Shown here piece by piece: positions 1 through 8,635 of a stretch of 64,000 bases of DNA; the stretch's first letter is position 1, and each line of letters opens with the position of its first letter. The stretch lies in the NCBI RefSeq assembly GCF_002160755.1, contig NZ_NFLE01000004.1, positions 62,001 to 126,000 on the forward strand. Direction: 5' to 3'. A program made the position numbers and the translations under genes. The notes beneath the pieces are model-generated. The model made no database searches, was not told the origin of the DNA, and worked only from the letters and a program-made list of their open reading frames with translations. Source of the stretch: Lachnoclostridium sp. An14. GTDB lineage: Bacteria; Bacillota; Clostridia; Lachnospirales; Lachnospiraceae.

Positions 1-1
1 C

Positions 2-208
2 TTAACACTTCATGAAAAAAATGGAAAGGGACTTGCCAAGACAGAAAAAATGGTGTATAGTTGCCTCGATTTACAGCCAAAATTTCTGGATGAGATTATA
101 CAGCAGTCCGGACTGTCCGTAGGAGAGTGCATGGGAGCGCTCATGGAATTGGAATGGAAAGGATATGTGGTCCGGACTGCGAACCAATATTATGGAAAGA
201 AACTATAG
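2..208 (+). CDS. dprA: DNA processing protein DprA/Smf, C-terminal end (partial)
   Basis: The frame is open from the window edge and stops at TAG 206-208, leaving the last 68 residues. They form a small winged-helix-like segment (VYSCLDLQPKFLDEI, then SGLSVGE, then LEWKGYVV and a final NQYY), the usual C-terminal domain of DprA/Smf, which loads RecA on single-stranded DNA during transformation. The Rossmann-fold core lies outside the window. Only 11 bases separate it from topA, and dprA-topA adjacency is common in Clostridia, which supports the call. Confidence 0.8.
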   Translation, partial: LTLHEKNGKGLAKTEKMVYSCLDLQPKFLDEIIQQSGLSVGECMGALMELEWKGYVVRTANQYYGKKL

Positions 209-219
209 GTGAGGTTGAA

Positions 220-2295
220 ATGGCAAGTTATTTAGTGATTGTGGAGTCTCCGGCAAAGGTAAAAACCATCAAAAAATTCCTGGGCGCCAACTATGTGGTG
301 GACGCGTCCAACGGACACGTAAGGGATATGCCAAAGAGCCAGATGGGGTTTGATGTGGAAAATGATTATGAGCCCAAATATATTACCATCCGAGGGAAAG
401 GGGATATTCTTGCCAAGCTCCGCAAGGAGGTAAAAAAGGCAGATAAGATCTACCTCGCGACGGACCCGGACCGGGAGGGAGAGGCGATCTCCTGGCACCT
501 GGTAAAGGCTCTCAAGCTGGACGAGTTAAAGGACAAGAAGGTATACCGCATCAGTTTCAACGAGATCACGAAGAACGCGGTCAAAGCATCCTTAAAATCC
601 CCCAGACAGATTGATATGAACCTGGTGGACGCTCAGCAGGCCCGCCGCGTTCTGGACCGGATGGTGGGCTACGGCATCAGCCCCCTTCTGTGGGAAAAGG
701 TGAAACGGGGCCTCAGTGCCGGCCGTGTACAGTCGGTGGCCCTGCGGATGATCTGTGACCGGGAGGACGAGATCAATGCCTTTATTCCGGAGGAATACTG
801 GAGCCTGGATGCCAAGCTGGCCTGCGAGGGGAGAAAGACCCCTCTGGTGGCGAAATTCCACGGCACAAAGACGGAGAAACTGACCATTCACAATCAGGGA
901 GAGCTGGAGGAGATCTTAAAGAACCTGGAAGGAGCCAAGTACCAGGTGGAGGAGGTAAAACAGGGAGAGCGCACCAAGAAAGCCCCCATCCCCTTTACGA
1001 CCAGTACCCTCCAGCAGGAGGCGTCCAAGACCCTCAATTTCTCCACGCAGAAGACCATGCGCCTGGCCCAGCAGCTCTACGAGGGCGTAGATGTGAAAGG
1101 CCGGGGAACGGTGGGTCTGATCACCTACCTTCGTACCGATTCTACCCGCGTGGCGGAGGAGGCGGACGCGGCCGCAAAACAGTTTATCGGGGAGCACTAC
1201 GGAAGTCAGTACGTAGCCGGTGAGGAAAAGGCGAAAAAAGCCTCCGGAAAGATTCAGGATGCCCACGAGGCGATCCGTCCCACGGATGTCACTCTTACCC
1301 CCGTGCTGGTGAAGGATTCCCTGTCCAGGGATCTGTTCCGTTTGTATCAGCTGATCTGGAAACGGTTCACCGCCAGCCGCATGAAACCGGCAGTGTATGA
1401 GACCACCGCTGTCAAGATTGACGCCGCCGGCTATCTCTTTAACCTGACGGCCTCCAAGCTGGCCTTCGACGGCTTTATGTCGGTGTACGTTCAGGAGGAT
1501 GAGAAGGAGGAGAATAACGTCCTCTTAAACAGCCTGGAGAAGGGAGATATTCTTCCCTTAAAAGAGCTGGAGCACAGCCAGCACTTCACCCAGCCGCCGG
1601 CCCACTACACGGAGGCATCTCTGGTGAAGGCTCTGGAGGAGCAGGGAATCGGCCGTCCCAGTACCTACGCGCCCACCATTACCACGATTATTGCCAGAAG
1701 GTATGTGGCGAAGGAGAACAAAAACCTCTATGTCACCGAACTGGGAGAGATCGTAAACCGGATCATGAAAAAATGTTTCCCCAGCATCGTAGATCCCACC
1801 TTTACGGCCAACTTAGAGTATCTGCTGGATAAGGTAGGAGACGGAGAACTGCCGTGGAAATCGGTGGTGCGCAATTTCTATCCCGACCTGATGGACGCGG
1901 TGAAGACCGCCGAGAGCGAGCTGGAGACGGTGACCATCGCCGACGAGGTGAGCGACGAGGTGTGCGAGCTGTGCGGCCGCCATATGGTGATCAAGTACGG
2001 CCCCCACGGAAAGTTCCTGGCCTGTCCCGGATTCCCGGAGTGCAAGAACACAAAGCCCTACTTCGAGAAAGTGGGAGTGACCTGTCCCCTGTGCGGCGGA
2101 GACGTGGTCATCAAAAAGACGAAGAAGGGCCGCAAATATTACGGCTGTTCCAATAATCCGGAGTGTGAGTTCATGTCCTGGCAGAAACCGACGGAGATCA
2201 AATGCCCGGAATGTGGTTCCTACATGGTGGAAAAGGGCAGCAAGCTGCTCTGTTCCAACGAGCACTGCGGGCACAGCATGGCGAAGGAAAAATAG
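220..2295 (+). CDS. topA: DNA topoisomerase I (type IA)
   Basis: 691-residue topoisomerase I, which relaxes negative supercoils by transient single-strand cleavage. The N-terminal TOPRIM domain starts at YLVIVESPAKVKTIKKFLG and has the DPDREGEAISWH acidic motif. The catalytic tyrosine is Tyr303 in ITYLRTDSTR. Three C-terminal four-cysteine zinc-ribbon modules follow (CELCG...CPGFPEC, CPLCG...CSNNPEC, CPECG...CSNEHC). ATG 220 is chosen, not the in-frame ATG at 127, because it is preceded by GGTGAGG, matches the universal N-terminus, and avoids overlapping dprA. Length is normal for Firmicutes. Confidence 0.97.
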   Translation: MASYLVIVESPAKVKTIKKFLGANYVVDASNGHVRDMPKSQMGFDVENDYEPKYITIRGKGDILAKLRKEVKKADKIYLATDPDREGEAISWHLVKALKLDELKDKKVYRISFNEITKNAVKASLKSPRQIDMNLVDAQQARRVLDRMVGYGISPLLWEKVKRGLSAGRVQSVALRMICDREDEINAFIPEEYWSLDAKLACEGRKTPLVAKFHGTKTEKLTIHNQGELEEILKNLEGAKYQVEEVKQGERTKKAPIPFTTSTLQQEASKTLNFSTQKTMRLAQQLYEGVDVKGRGTVGLITYLRTDSTRVAEEADAAAKQFIGEHYGSQYVAGEEKAKKASGKIQDAHEAIRPTDVTLTPVLVKDSLSRDLFRLYQLIWKRFTASRMKPAVYETTAVKIDAAGYLFNLTASKLAFDGFMSVYVQEDEKEENNVLLNSLEKGDILPLKELEHSQHFTQPPAHYTEASLVKALEEQGIGRPSTYAPTITTIIARRYVAKENKNLYVTELGEIVNRIMKKCFPSIVDPTFTANLEYLLDKVGDGELPWKSVVRNFYPDLMDAVKTAESELETVTIADEVSDEVCELCGRHMVIKYGPHGKFLACPGFPECKNTKPYFEKVGVTCPLCGGDVVIKKTKKGRKYYGCSNNPECEFMSWQKPTEIKCPECGSYMVEKGSKLLCSNEHCGHSMAKEK

Positions 2296-2338
2296 TGAGA
2301 AGAATTGTTTAAAAAATTGAAAAATTCAGAAAAAACAC

Positions 2339-2367
2339 TTGTTATTCGTTTAAAATCATGATATGCT
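2339..2367 (+). promoter_or_regulatory. Sigma-A type promoter of codY
   Basis: TTGTTA (2339-2344) and TATGCT (2362-2367) are separated by 17 bases in an AT-rich gap after topA, about 55 bases before the codY ATG. Spacing is ideal and the region lacks other features. Confidence 0.6.
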
Positions 2368-2422
2368 TTAAATAAGTTAAAGTTTTGCCGGGTTTTAAAA
2401 GAAAAGCAAGGAGGTTTTATAA

Positions 2423-3205
2423 ATGGGAGTACAGTTGTTAGACAAAACCAGGAAAATTAACAAACTTCTTCACAACAATAATTCGCACAAATTTGTGTTT
2501 AACGACATCTGCAAAGTATTGAGTGAGATCCTGTTGTCTAATATCCTGGTCATCAGCAGAAAGGGAAAGGTTCTCGGCGTCAGTGCCTGGGAAGGCGTGG
2601 ATGAGATTGAGGAGCTGATTGCCGATCAGGTGGGAGGATTTGTGGATCCCATGCTCAATGAACGGCTGCTCAGCATTCTGTCCACAAAGGAAAATGTAAA
2701 TCTGGTCACTTTGGGATTTACGGAGGACAAGGTAAAAGATTATCAGGCGATCATCACTCCCATTGACATCGCCGGAGAGCGTCTGGGCACCCTGTTTATT
2801 TACAAATCCAATTCCCAGTATGACATTGACGACATCATCCTGAGCGAGTACGGCACCACCGTGGTAGGGCTGGAGATGATGCGCTCCGTCAACGAGGAGA
2901 ACGCCGAGGAGACCAGAAAGATCCAGATCGTGAAATCCGCCATCAGCACCTTATCCTTCTCTGAGCTGGAGGCGATCACTCACATTTTTGAGGAGCTGGA
3001 CGGCAATGAGGGAATTCTGGTAGCCAGCAAGATCGCTGACCGGGTAGGGATCACCCGCTCCGTCATCGTCAACGCCCTCAGAAAGTTTGAGAGCGCCGGC
3101 GTCATCGAGTCCAGATCCTCCGGAATGAAGGGCACGTACATCAAGGTGCTCAACGACGTGATCTTCGACGAGCTGAAAAATATTAAGGCTGCCAATGGGA
3201 AGTAG
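2423..3205 (+). CDS. codY: GTP-sensing transcriptional repressor CodY
   Basis: 260-residue CodY, the global nutrient regulator that binds GTP and branched-chain amino acids. An N-terminal GAF-type sensing domain (about 1-160, starting LLDKTRKINKLLH) leads to a C-terminal winged helix (about 200-255) with ASKIADRVGITRSVIVNAL and KFESAGVIESRSSGMKGTY, the highly conserved CodY recognition helix region. Strong Shine-Dalgarno GGAGG before ATG. It has its own promoter and a following terminator, so it is probably monocistronic. The N-terminal half is more divergent from Bacillus CodY than the HTH, as is usual in Clostridia. Confidence 0.96.
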   Translation: MGVQLLDKTRKINKLLHNNNSHKFVFNDICKVLSEILLSNILVISRKGKVLGVSAWEGVDEIEELIADQVGGFVDPMLNERLLSILSTKENVNLVTLGFTEDKVKDYQAIITPIDIAGERLGTLFIYKSNSQYDIDDIILSEYGTTVVGLEMMRSVNEENAEETRKIQIVKSAISTLSFSELEAITHIFEELDGNEGILVASKIADRVGITRSVIVNALRKFESAGVIESRSSGMKGTYIKVLNDVIFDELKNIKAANGK

Positions 3206-3246
3206 AAAGGCAGCAAAATCCCAACGATTTCTCGTAAAAGAATCCA

Positions 3247-3284
3247 AGCAGGATGCCAGTCAATGCGTACGGCACCCTGCTTTT
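3247..3284 (+). terminator. Intrinsic terminator after codY
   Basis: Stem AGCAGGATGCC (from 3247) pairs with GGCACCCTGCT (ending 3281) with one mismatch, followed by TTTT. It lies 42 bases after the codY stop. Confidence 0.8.
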
Positions 3285-3430
3285 ATTATGCGCACATGGG
3301 AAACGGCGCGCCTTATGACAAAAAGCCTCCGGCGAGACGCGAGACCGCGCGCCGCCGCCCATATTTTTTGCATTCGTAAAAAAATTAGTAAAAATTCTGC
3401 AAAATCCAGCGGATTTCCCGCAAAAAACCC

Positions 3431-3459
3431 TTGCGCGCCGGACATTCCTATGCTATATT
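3431..3459 (+). promoter_or_regulatory. Promoter of rpsB-tsf
   Basis: TTGCGC (3431-3436), 17-base spacer, TATATT (3454-3459) preceded by TGC, an extended -10. It implies an untranslated leader of about 105 bases before rpsB. The rest of the 3285-3430 gap shows no gene; the leader may hold regulatory structure for S2, which I could not define. Confidence 0.6.
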
Positions 3460-3571
3460 AGTAGGGCTGATAAAAAACACGTCTGCCGATTCCTGGAAAC
3501 GGTGCCTGTCTGTCAGGTCTTTCCGGAAACATGAGACGCAGGCGGAAGAACAACCAAATGGAGGGAAAAAC

Positions 3572-4324
3572 ATGAGCGTTATTTCTATGAAACAGCTGTT
3601 AGAAGCTGGCGTGCACTTTGGTCACCAGACGAGAAGATGGAACCCCAAAATGGCTCCGTACATCTACACCGAGAGAAACGGCATCTACATCATCGACTTA
3701 CAGAAGTCTGTAGTAAAGGTAGATGAGGCTTACAAGGCCATTTCCGACATCGCTGCAGAGGGCGGAAACATTCTGTTCGTAGGAACGAAGAAACAGGCTC
3801 AGGATGCCATCAAGACCGAGGCAGAGCGCTGCGGAATGTTCTACGTAAATGAGAGATGGTTAGGCGGAATGCTGACCAACTTCAAGACCATCCAGTCCAG
3901 AATCGCAAGACTGAAAGAGATCGAGACCATGGCTGAGGACGGAACCTTTGACGTTCTGCCGAAGAAAGAGGTTATCGCACTCAAGAAGGAGTGGGAGAAG
4001 TTAGAGAAGAACTTAGGCGGCATCAAGGAGATGAAGAGACTTCCCGATGCAATCTTCGTTGTAGATCCGAAGAAGGAGAGAATCTGCGTGCAGGAGGCTC
4101 ACACCCTTGGAATCCCGCTGATCGGTATTGCCGACACCAACTGCGATCCGGAGGAGCTGGATTACGTAATTCCGGGTAACGACGACGCAATCAGAGCCGT
4201 GAAACTGATCGTTGCGAAGATGGCTGACGCTGTGATCGAGGCGAACCAGGGTGAGGCTACGGTTGACGGTGAGCTTGAGGCTGGCGAGGAAGTATTTGAG
4301 GCAGAGGCAGCTGTAGAGGAGTAA
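3572..4324 (+). CDS. rpsB: 30S ribosomal protein S2
   Basis: 250-residue S2, an essential small-subunit protein. The N-terminus [19 protein letters not shown] and TRRWNPKM block are diagnostic, followed by [27 protein letters not shown] and the [10 protein letters not shown] block, then an acidic tail. The long in-frame extension back to 3431 is rejected because ATG 3572 follows GGAGGGAAAAAC and gives the family N-terminus. It is cotranscribed with tsf, with a partial terminator between them. Confidence 0.98.
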   Translation: MSVISMKQLLEAGVHFGHQTRRWNPKMAPYIYTERNGIYIIDLQKSVVKVDEAYKAISDIAAEGGNILFVGTKKQAQDAIKTEAERCGMFYVNERWLGGMLTNFKTIQSRIARLKEIETMAEDGTFDVLPKKEVIALKKEWEKLEKNLGGIKEMKRLPDAIFVVDPKKERICVQEAHTLGIPLIGIADTNCDPEELDYVIPGNDDAIRAVKLIVAKMADAVIEANQGEATVDGELEAGEEVFEAEAAVEE

Positions 4325-4335
4325 TTTGACGAAGG

Positions 4336-4371
4336 AGTGCTTCAGCCTGATACAGGTTGGAGCACTTTTTA
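4336..4371 (+). terminator. Attenuating hairpin between rpsB and tsf
   Basis: AGTGCTTCAGCCTG pairs with CAGGTTGGAGCACT around an ATA loop, with two imperfect pairs, then a five-T run. Position between rpsB and tsf suggests partial termination that sets the S2:EF-Ts ratio (inference). Confidence 0.75.
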
Positions 4372-4408
4372 TAAGAAACCATACCAAATCAAAATGGAGG
4401 AAAAAGAA

Positions 4409-5344
4409 ATGGCAGCAGTTACCGCAGCAATGGTAAAAGAGTTAAGAGAGATGACAGGCGCCGGAATGATGGACTGCAAGAAGGCTCTTGCAGCAACCGA
4501 GGGCGATATGGATAAGGCGGTGGAGTTCCTGAGAGAGAAGGGACTTGCCGGCGCAGCAAAGAAGGCTGGCCGTATTGCGGCTGAGGGTATCGTTTACACC
4601 GATCTGGCCGCTGACGAGAAGAAGGCAGTTGTGGTAGAGGTAAACGCAGAGACCGACTTCGTAGCGAAGAACGAGAAGTTCAGAGCCTACGTTGCTGACG
4701 TTGCCGCTCAGGCTTTAAAGACCAGCGCTCAGGATATGGACAGCTTTATGGCTGAGCAGTGGGAGAAGGATCCGTCCATGACCGTGAAGGAGGCTCTGTC
4801 CTCTCAGATTTCCATCATCGGCGAGAACATGAACATCAGAAGATTCCAGCAGGTAGAGGAGCAGAACGGTTTCGTTGCCTCCTATATCCATGCAGGCGGA
4901 AAGATCGGCGTTCTGGTTGACGTTGAGACTGACGTTGTGAACGACGCGATCAAGGAGATGGCAAAGAACGTAGCCATGCAGGCTGCCGCTTTAAAGCCCC
5001 TCTACACCAGCGAGGCTGAGGTAGATGCCGACTACATCGAGAAGGAGAAAGAGATCCTGACCGTAGCCGCTAAGAACGAGAAACCGGATGCCAACGACAA
5101 GATCATCAACGGCATGGTAATGGGCCGGATTAAGAAAGAGCTGAAGGAGATCTGCCTGTTAGATCAGGTATACGTAAAGGCTGAGGACGGCAAGCAGAGC
5201 GTAGCCGCTTACGTTGCGTCCGTAGCGAAGGCTAACAACGCCAACATCACCATCAAGAAGTTCGTTCGTTTCGAGACCGGCGAGGGCCTGGAGAAGAAAG
5301 AGGAGAACTTCGCTGAGGAAGTTGCAAAGCAGATGGGAATGTAA
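4409..5344 (+). CDS. tsf: Elongation factor Ts
   Basis: 311-residue EF-Ts, the guanine-nucleotide exchange factor for EF-Tu. The N-terminal UBA-like module contains VKELREMTGAGMMDCKKAL, followed by the VVVEVNAETDFVAKNEKF core that contacts EF-Tu, and a C-terminal repeat of the core fold. Start ATG 4409 follows GGAGGAAAAAGAA. The upstream in-frame extension to 4337 runs through the terminator hairpin and is rejected. Confidence 0.98.
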   Translation: MAAVTAAMVKELREMTGAGMMDCKKALAATEGDMDKAVEFLREKGLAGAAKKAGRIAAEGIVYTDLAADEKKAVVVEVNAETDFVAKNEKFRAYVADVAAQALKTSAQDMDSFMAEQWEKDPSMTVKEALSSQISIIGENMNIRRFQQVEEQNGFVASYIHAGGKIGVLVDVETDVVNDAIKEMAKNVAMQAAALKPLYTSEAEVDADYIEKEKEILTVAAKNEKPDANDKIINGMVMGRIKKELKEICLLDQVYVKAEDGKQSVAAYVASVAKANNANITIKKFVRFETGEGLEKKEENFAEEVAKQMGM

Positions 5345-5381
5345 TTCTGCAATTTTATAAAGTAGATAAAATGTGAATGGA

Positions 5382-5414
5382 AACGCTGGGGTCTGTGGGG
5401 GCTCCGGCGTTTTT
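5382..5414 (+). terminator. Intrinsic terminator after tsf
   Basis: AACGCTGG (5382-5389) pairs with CCGGCGTT (one G-U pair) and is followed by a T run to 5414. The remaining bases up to 5620 hold no convincing gene. Confidence 0.75.
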
Positions 5415-5620
5415 CAACATTATGGTATTAAATGTTGAATATATGGGCTGTTTTGACATAAAGTAGGATTTGTTTCGCCATGGGATGGCGAATGAATGTC
5501 TACAAATGATAAAAATAGACTTTGACAACAGCGTCATTTTGGATGATGTCCCTGAAGTGGAAAAAGGACGGTTCTATTAGCCGCAAGAGAAGAAAGGTAT
5601 TGAGAGGGAAGGGGCGTTAA

Positions 5621-6316
5621 ATGAAGGAAAGAATCGCCTTTGTCGGCATAATTATAACCGTGTTTTTGCTTGCGTGCTCTGGATGTTTAAGCGGAAAACG
5701 GGAAAATGGATATGAAATCATTGAAAAAGCTAAAGGAGATGTGAAATATCCCCAAGTCAATTTTCTGAATGAAAAGGATGCAGAGAAAGAGGAACGGATC
5801 AATACTTTGATAGGGAGTAATTTATACGGACCTTATCGCTTTTTGTCTGATGCGGAGGTAGCAGCATCCATTGCTTACGAGATTACCTATCAGGATGAAA
5901 ATTATTTAAGTATTTGTTACCACGGCACTTATACAGATCAATCAGGTTCCACAGGAGACGTTGGTTATGCGGTAACCATGGATTTAGGCACGCAAACGGT
6001 AGTCGGATTAGAGGATATTATTGGAAATGAGGGAAGATATGAAATCGTAATGAACATAGAGAGTGGAGCATTTGAAACAGAATATGGTATGATTACGCCC
6101 GATAATAAATATATAGATGTTCTTTCTGTCATGCAGAACCAGCCTATTGGAAACCCTGATAAAAGTAAAAGCGAATACGCATATTTTTTGCGGGATAAAA
6201 AAGTAGGAATCATCATTACCGGCCTTCCGAGGTACGGAGGGAATTTTTCTGTTATCAGTGTCAATTACTTATGGAAATCAGAAACATTTGAAACAAACAG
6301 ATCGGAACCTTATTGA
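5621..6316 (+). CDS. Putative lipoprotein with DUF4163/RsiV-like domain
   Basis: 231 residues. The N-terminus has a short positive stretch, a hydrophobic core and a lipobox near residues 16-22 (LLAC then SGC), so it is probably a membrane-anchored lipoprotein with Cys19 or Cys22 as the lipid site. The mature part resembles DUF4163/DUF3298 proteins (VKYPQVNFLNEKDAEKEERIN near the start, then a β-rich body), a fold shared by RsiV-type anti-sigma factors and other secreted proteins. No sigma factor is adjacent, so a sensing role is unproven. The next gene follows after 27 bases and may be cotranscribed. Confidence 0.6.
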   Translation: MKERIAFVGIIITVFLLACSGCLSGKRENGYEIIEKAKGDVKYPQVNFLNEKDAEKEERINTLIGSNLYGPYRFLSDAEVAASIAYEITYQDENYLSICYHGTYTDQSGSTGDVGYAVTMDLGTQTVVGLEDIIGNEGRYEIVMNIESGAFETEYGMITPDNKYIDVLSVMQNQPIGNPDKSKSEYAYFLRDKKVGIIITGLPRYGGNFSVISVNYLWKSETFETNRSEPY

Positions 6317-6343
6317 CAAAAAGAAAAAGGAGGATCAACGCTT

Positions 6344-6709
6344 ATGAAAAGAGCAATCGCCTGCCTCATTGATTCTGCAATCATTGAAACCATATTTAAG
6401 CTGATTGTGTCAGGAATCGTCACGCATAATACGCCATATACGGGGGTGCTGTTAAGTATTTCCCTGCTGGTGTTTCATGTGGGATATTTTTTCCTTGCTG
6501 ACTGGGGATGGGATGGATGCAGCATTGGGAAGAAACTGACAAGGATCCGCACGATTGTCCCGCCGGATAAACGGAACTTATACCTGGCGACCCATGGGAC
6601 GCTGAAAACGATTTTTCTCGCGTTTTTTCCGATTACCATGATCTACTACATAATCAAAAAGCGTTTGCCCTACGATGCCTGGTACGGCATAACCGTTGTG
6701 AAAAAATAG
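6344..6709 (+). CDS. Small RDD-family membrane protein
   Basis: 121 residues with about three hydrophobic helices. The RDD signature is visible as KRAIACLIDSAII at the N-terminus (R...A...D), the SIGKKLTRIRTI amphipathic loop, and a terminal YDAWYGITVV. RDD proteins are integral membrane proteins of poorly known function, some linked to ion transport. AGGAGG precedes the ATG by about nine bases. It is probably in an operon with the preceding lipoprotein gene. No further function can be claimed. Confidence 0.75.
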   Translation: MKRAIACLIDSAIIETIFKLIVSGIVTHNTPYTGVLLSISLLVFHVGYFFLADWGWDGCSIGKKLTRIRTIVPPDKRNLYLATHGTLKTIFLAFFPITMIYYIIKKRLPYDAWYGITVVKK

Positions 6710-6743
6710 CAATAGGGCAAAGGGATGATGGAACAGAATCTGT

Positions 6744-6766
6744 AAACAGAAACGTCCCGGCGAAAG
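6744..6766 (+). repeat. Left copy of 23-bp direct repeat bounding the citrate island
   Basis: This 23-bp segment matches 17013-17035 with one mismatch, including an 18-base exact core starting GAAACGTCCCGG. The two copies bracket the GntR remnant, cit genes, TTT transporter and hydratase. The gap 6710-7018 otherwise holds a hairpin at 6891-6922 and no gene. Confidence 0.6.
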
Positions 6767-6890
6767 TGCAACCGTGTGAAACTTTTTCTGTAAATAGCTA
6801 TTAGATATAGATCTTCTATGTGGTGAAAACAGGTGAGGAAAACCTGCCTGTACTTAACATACCCAGTATGTGCTGTTATATATAAACCAA

Positions 6891-6922
6891 GGGCTGAAAG
6901 CTCTCAGATTCGCTTTCAGCCC
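6891..6922. repeat. Perfect 11-bp hairpin in intergenic region
   Basis: GGGCTGAAAGC (6891-6901) pairs perfectly with GCTTTCAGCCC (6912-6922). Neither side has a clean T run, so it is a weak candidate terminator for transcripts leaving citE or the RDD gene. Confidence 0.5.
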
Positions 6923-7018
6923 AGAAATTATCATAGAAAATTTGTATTTACAGAAATTTTTTCACAGGCGCGGATAGTATGAGTCACACAGATCCCTTAT
7001 TTTTTCAGTTAATAAAAT

Positions 7019-7171
7019 TTACATGAATAAAAGGTCATAGTTATCAACTAATGTTTTTAAAACATTCTGCATATGCGTTCTCATCAGTTCCTCTAAAGGG
7101 GTGACATCACGATTACATAAAGCATCATAAATGGCAGTGTGTTTTTTAAGGATTGGATTCACGTTCAGGAA
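7019..7171 (-). pseudogene. Remnant of a GntR-family (FCD domain) regulator
   Basis: On the minus strand a frame ending at TAA (7019-7021) encodes about 50 residues resembling the last helices of an FCD ligand-binding domain: HTAIYDALCNRD, then EELMRTHMQNVLKTL. The histidine and the AIYDAL...RD spacing are typical of FadR-subfamily GntR proteins. In-frame stop codons cut it off immediately upstream and no DNA-binding domain is present, so it is a decayed fragment. It lies just downstream of citE and may be the former regulator of this locus. Confidence 0.6.
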
Positions 7172-7225
7172 CTAAAATTTATCAACATTGATTTTGTGAT
7201 AGTTTTTCTCATAACATCCTGTTTA

Positions 7226-8122
7226 TCAAAAATTTATTGCAATTCCGGCGGCACGAGCCAGATTCAGTGTTCGTACAGCTCCATCATAAAAGGCGATATC
7301 TACCATTTTTCCATCCACGGTAAAGACGCCGATTCCCTTTTCTTTTTGTTCGTTGATTGCGCGAATCAGTTTTTTTGCATAGATAATTTCTTTTTCCGAA
7401 GGAGTAAAGATCTCATGCACCACGGCTATTTGTTTCGGGTTGATAATGGATTTACCGTCAAAGCCCATCCTGTGAATCATTTCTACATCTTTCCGGAACC
7501 CCTCCATATCGTCTAGATTCGTATAAACCGTATCGAAACACTGAATTTTAGCGGCCCTGGCAGCCAGTATCATATGCTGTCTGGCACCAGCTAGCTCCAC
7601 TCCGGTGCCTGTGATGGTGGTTTGTATATCCTTTGTGAAATCGCCCCCACTGAGGGCGATACCAAACAGTCGATCGGAGGAGTTGCAGATTTCCAGCGCG
7701 TTTAAAACGCCTTTTGCGGATTCTAGAGCGGCCATAAGAAGTGTGCTTCCAACAGGCCGGTTAAATTCTTGTTCGGCAGAGAGGACAGCTGTTTCTACAG
7801 CCTTTACGTCCTCCCTCGTTTCTGTCTTGGCGATTCGGATGGCGTCTGCACCACCGGCAACGCAGACACGGATATCTTCTTTCCAGTAAGGCGTGTCCAG
7901 CCCATTGATGCGCACGATGCGTTCTACTCCACGGTAGTCGAGGTCTTTTAAAGCATGATAGAGAGAGTACCTGGCGGAATCCTTCTGGTTTGCTGCAACC
8001 GCATCCTCTAGGTCGAGAATAATGGAGTCTGCACCGTAAATATAAGGATCACGGATCAGTCCTGGTTTCTGGCAGTTCAAAAACATCATGGTCCTTCTTA
8101 GTCTGTTTTTATTTTTGTTCAT
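7226..8122 (-). CDS. citE: Citrate lyase beta subunit (citryl-CoA lyase) CitE
   Basis: 298-residue HpcH/HpaI-type TIM-barrel lyase. In citrate lyase the beta subunit cleaves the citryl thioester carried by the acyl carrier protein to oxaloacetate plus acetyl-ACP. Visible motifs: RRTMMFLNCQKPGLI at the N-terminus, DSIILDLEDAV with metal/CoA-site acidic residues, VRINGLDTPYW, and MGFDGKSIINPKQIAVVHEIF. ATG 8122 overlaps the citD stop (ATGA), implying translational coupling. A homologous lyase of another CoA or ACP thioester is possible, but the neighbouring citD and citF favour citrate lyase. Confidence 0.88.
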   Translation of the reverse strand: MNKNKNRLRRTMMFLNCQKPGLIRDPYIYGADSIILDLEDAVAANQKDSARYSLYHALKDLDYRGVERIVRINGLDTPYWKEDIRVCVAGGADAIRIAKTETREDVKAVETAVLSAEQEFNRPVGSTLLMAALESAKGVLNALEICNSSDRLFGIALSGGDFTKDIQTTITGTGVELAGARQHMILAARAAKIQCFDTVYTNLDDMEGFRKDVEMIHRMGFDGKSIINPKQIAVVHEIFTPSEKEIIYAKKLIRAINEQKEKGIGVFTVDGKMVDIAFYDGAVRTLNLARAAGIAINF

Positions 8123-8418
8123 CGAATCGCACCTCCCCATGGCAATTGCTCCATAATATGGTTGGAGCGAAAAATAGCGCATTCCACCCGCGCTTTTAAT
8201 GTGCAGTCCAGAGCTCCCTTATCAATTACACGTAATTTCGCATTTTTCACTTCCAAACGTTCCAGCGTTTCCATGATTACTGTCCGGATCTGTTTTCCAT
8301 ACTGGTTGATAACGGTGCTTTCAAGTTCAATTTCAATTCCTTCGGTTGCTGGTTCCACTATTACCTGAACATCGCTAGATTCCAGGGTACCGGCTATGGC
8401 AGTATTTATAATCTCCAT
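8119..8418 (-). CDS. citD: Citrate lyase acyl carrier protein CitD
   Basis: 99-residue gamma subunit that carries the phosphoribosyl-dephospho-CoA arm. The prosthetic-group serine is expected in the AIAGTLESSDVQV segment near residues 8-20. The remaining sequence (STVINQYGKQIR, LEVKNAKLRVIDKGALDC) matches CitD. It is the first gene of the citDE operon, with GGAGGTTATT before its ATG. The attachment enzymes CitX and CitG are not seen in the window. Confidence 0.9.
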   Translation of the reverse strand: MEIINTAIAGTLESSDVQVIVEPATEGIEIELESTVINQYGKQIRTVIMETLERLEVKNAKLRVIDKGALDCTLKARVECAIFRSNHIMEQLPWGGAIR

Positions 8419-8448
8419 AATAACCTCCTCATACTGTATTTACTTGCG

Positions 8449-8478
8449 ATTATACTAAAAAGTATTTCAAAATGCCAA
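8449..8478 (-). promoter_or_regulatory. Promoter of citDE
   Basis: On the minus strand TTGGCA (8478-8473) and a perfect TATAAT (8454-8449) are separated by 18 bases, 31 bases before the citD start. It faces away from the tctC promoter, so the two operons share a control region. Confidence 0.65.
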
Positions 8479-8536
8479 TAGCAAGATCAAATATCAGATA
8501 TTAGAAAAACTGATAGGGTGGGTGTGGGAATCTATA

Positions 8537-8566
8537 TTGTTCATTTTGAAAATTATCTGATAAAAT
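8537..8566 (+). promoter_or_regulatory. Promoter of tctCBA
   Basis: TTGTTC (8537-8542), 18-base spacer, TAAAAT (8561-8566), about 70 bases before the tctC ATG. Divergent with the citDE promoter. Confidence 0.5.
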
Positions 8567-8635
8567 AAAACCATCAAAAAGGGCGGAATCGATAGAGAGC
8601 GTCCAGTAAAAAATCAAAAGCAAGGAGGAGTAACT

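Noticed and set aside
6767-6890. Riboswitch in the gap after the RDD gene
   Set aside because: Only small unrelated hairpins; no recognisable conserved riboswitch core and no downstream gene on the same strand nearby.
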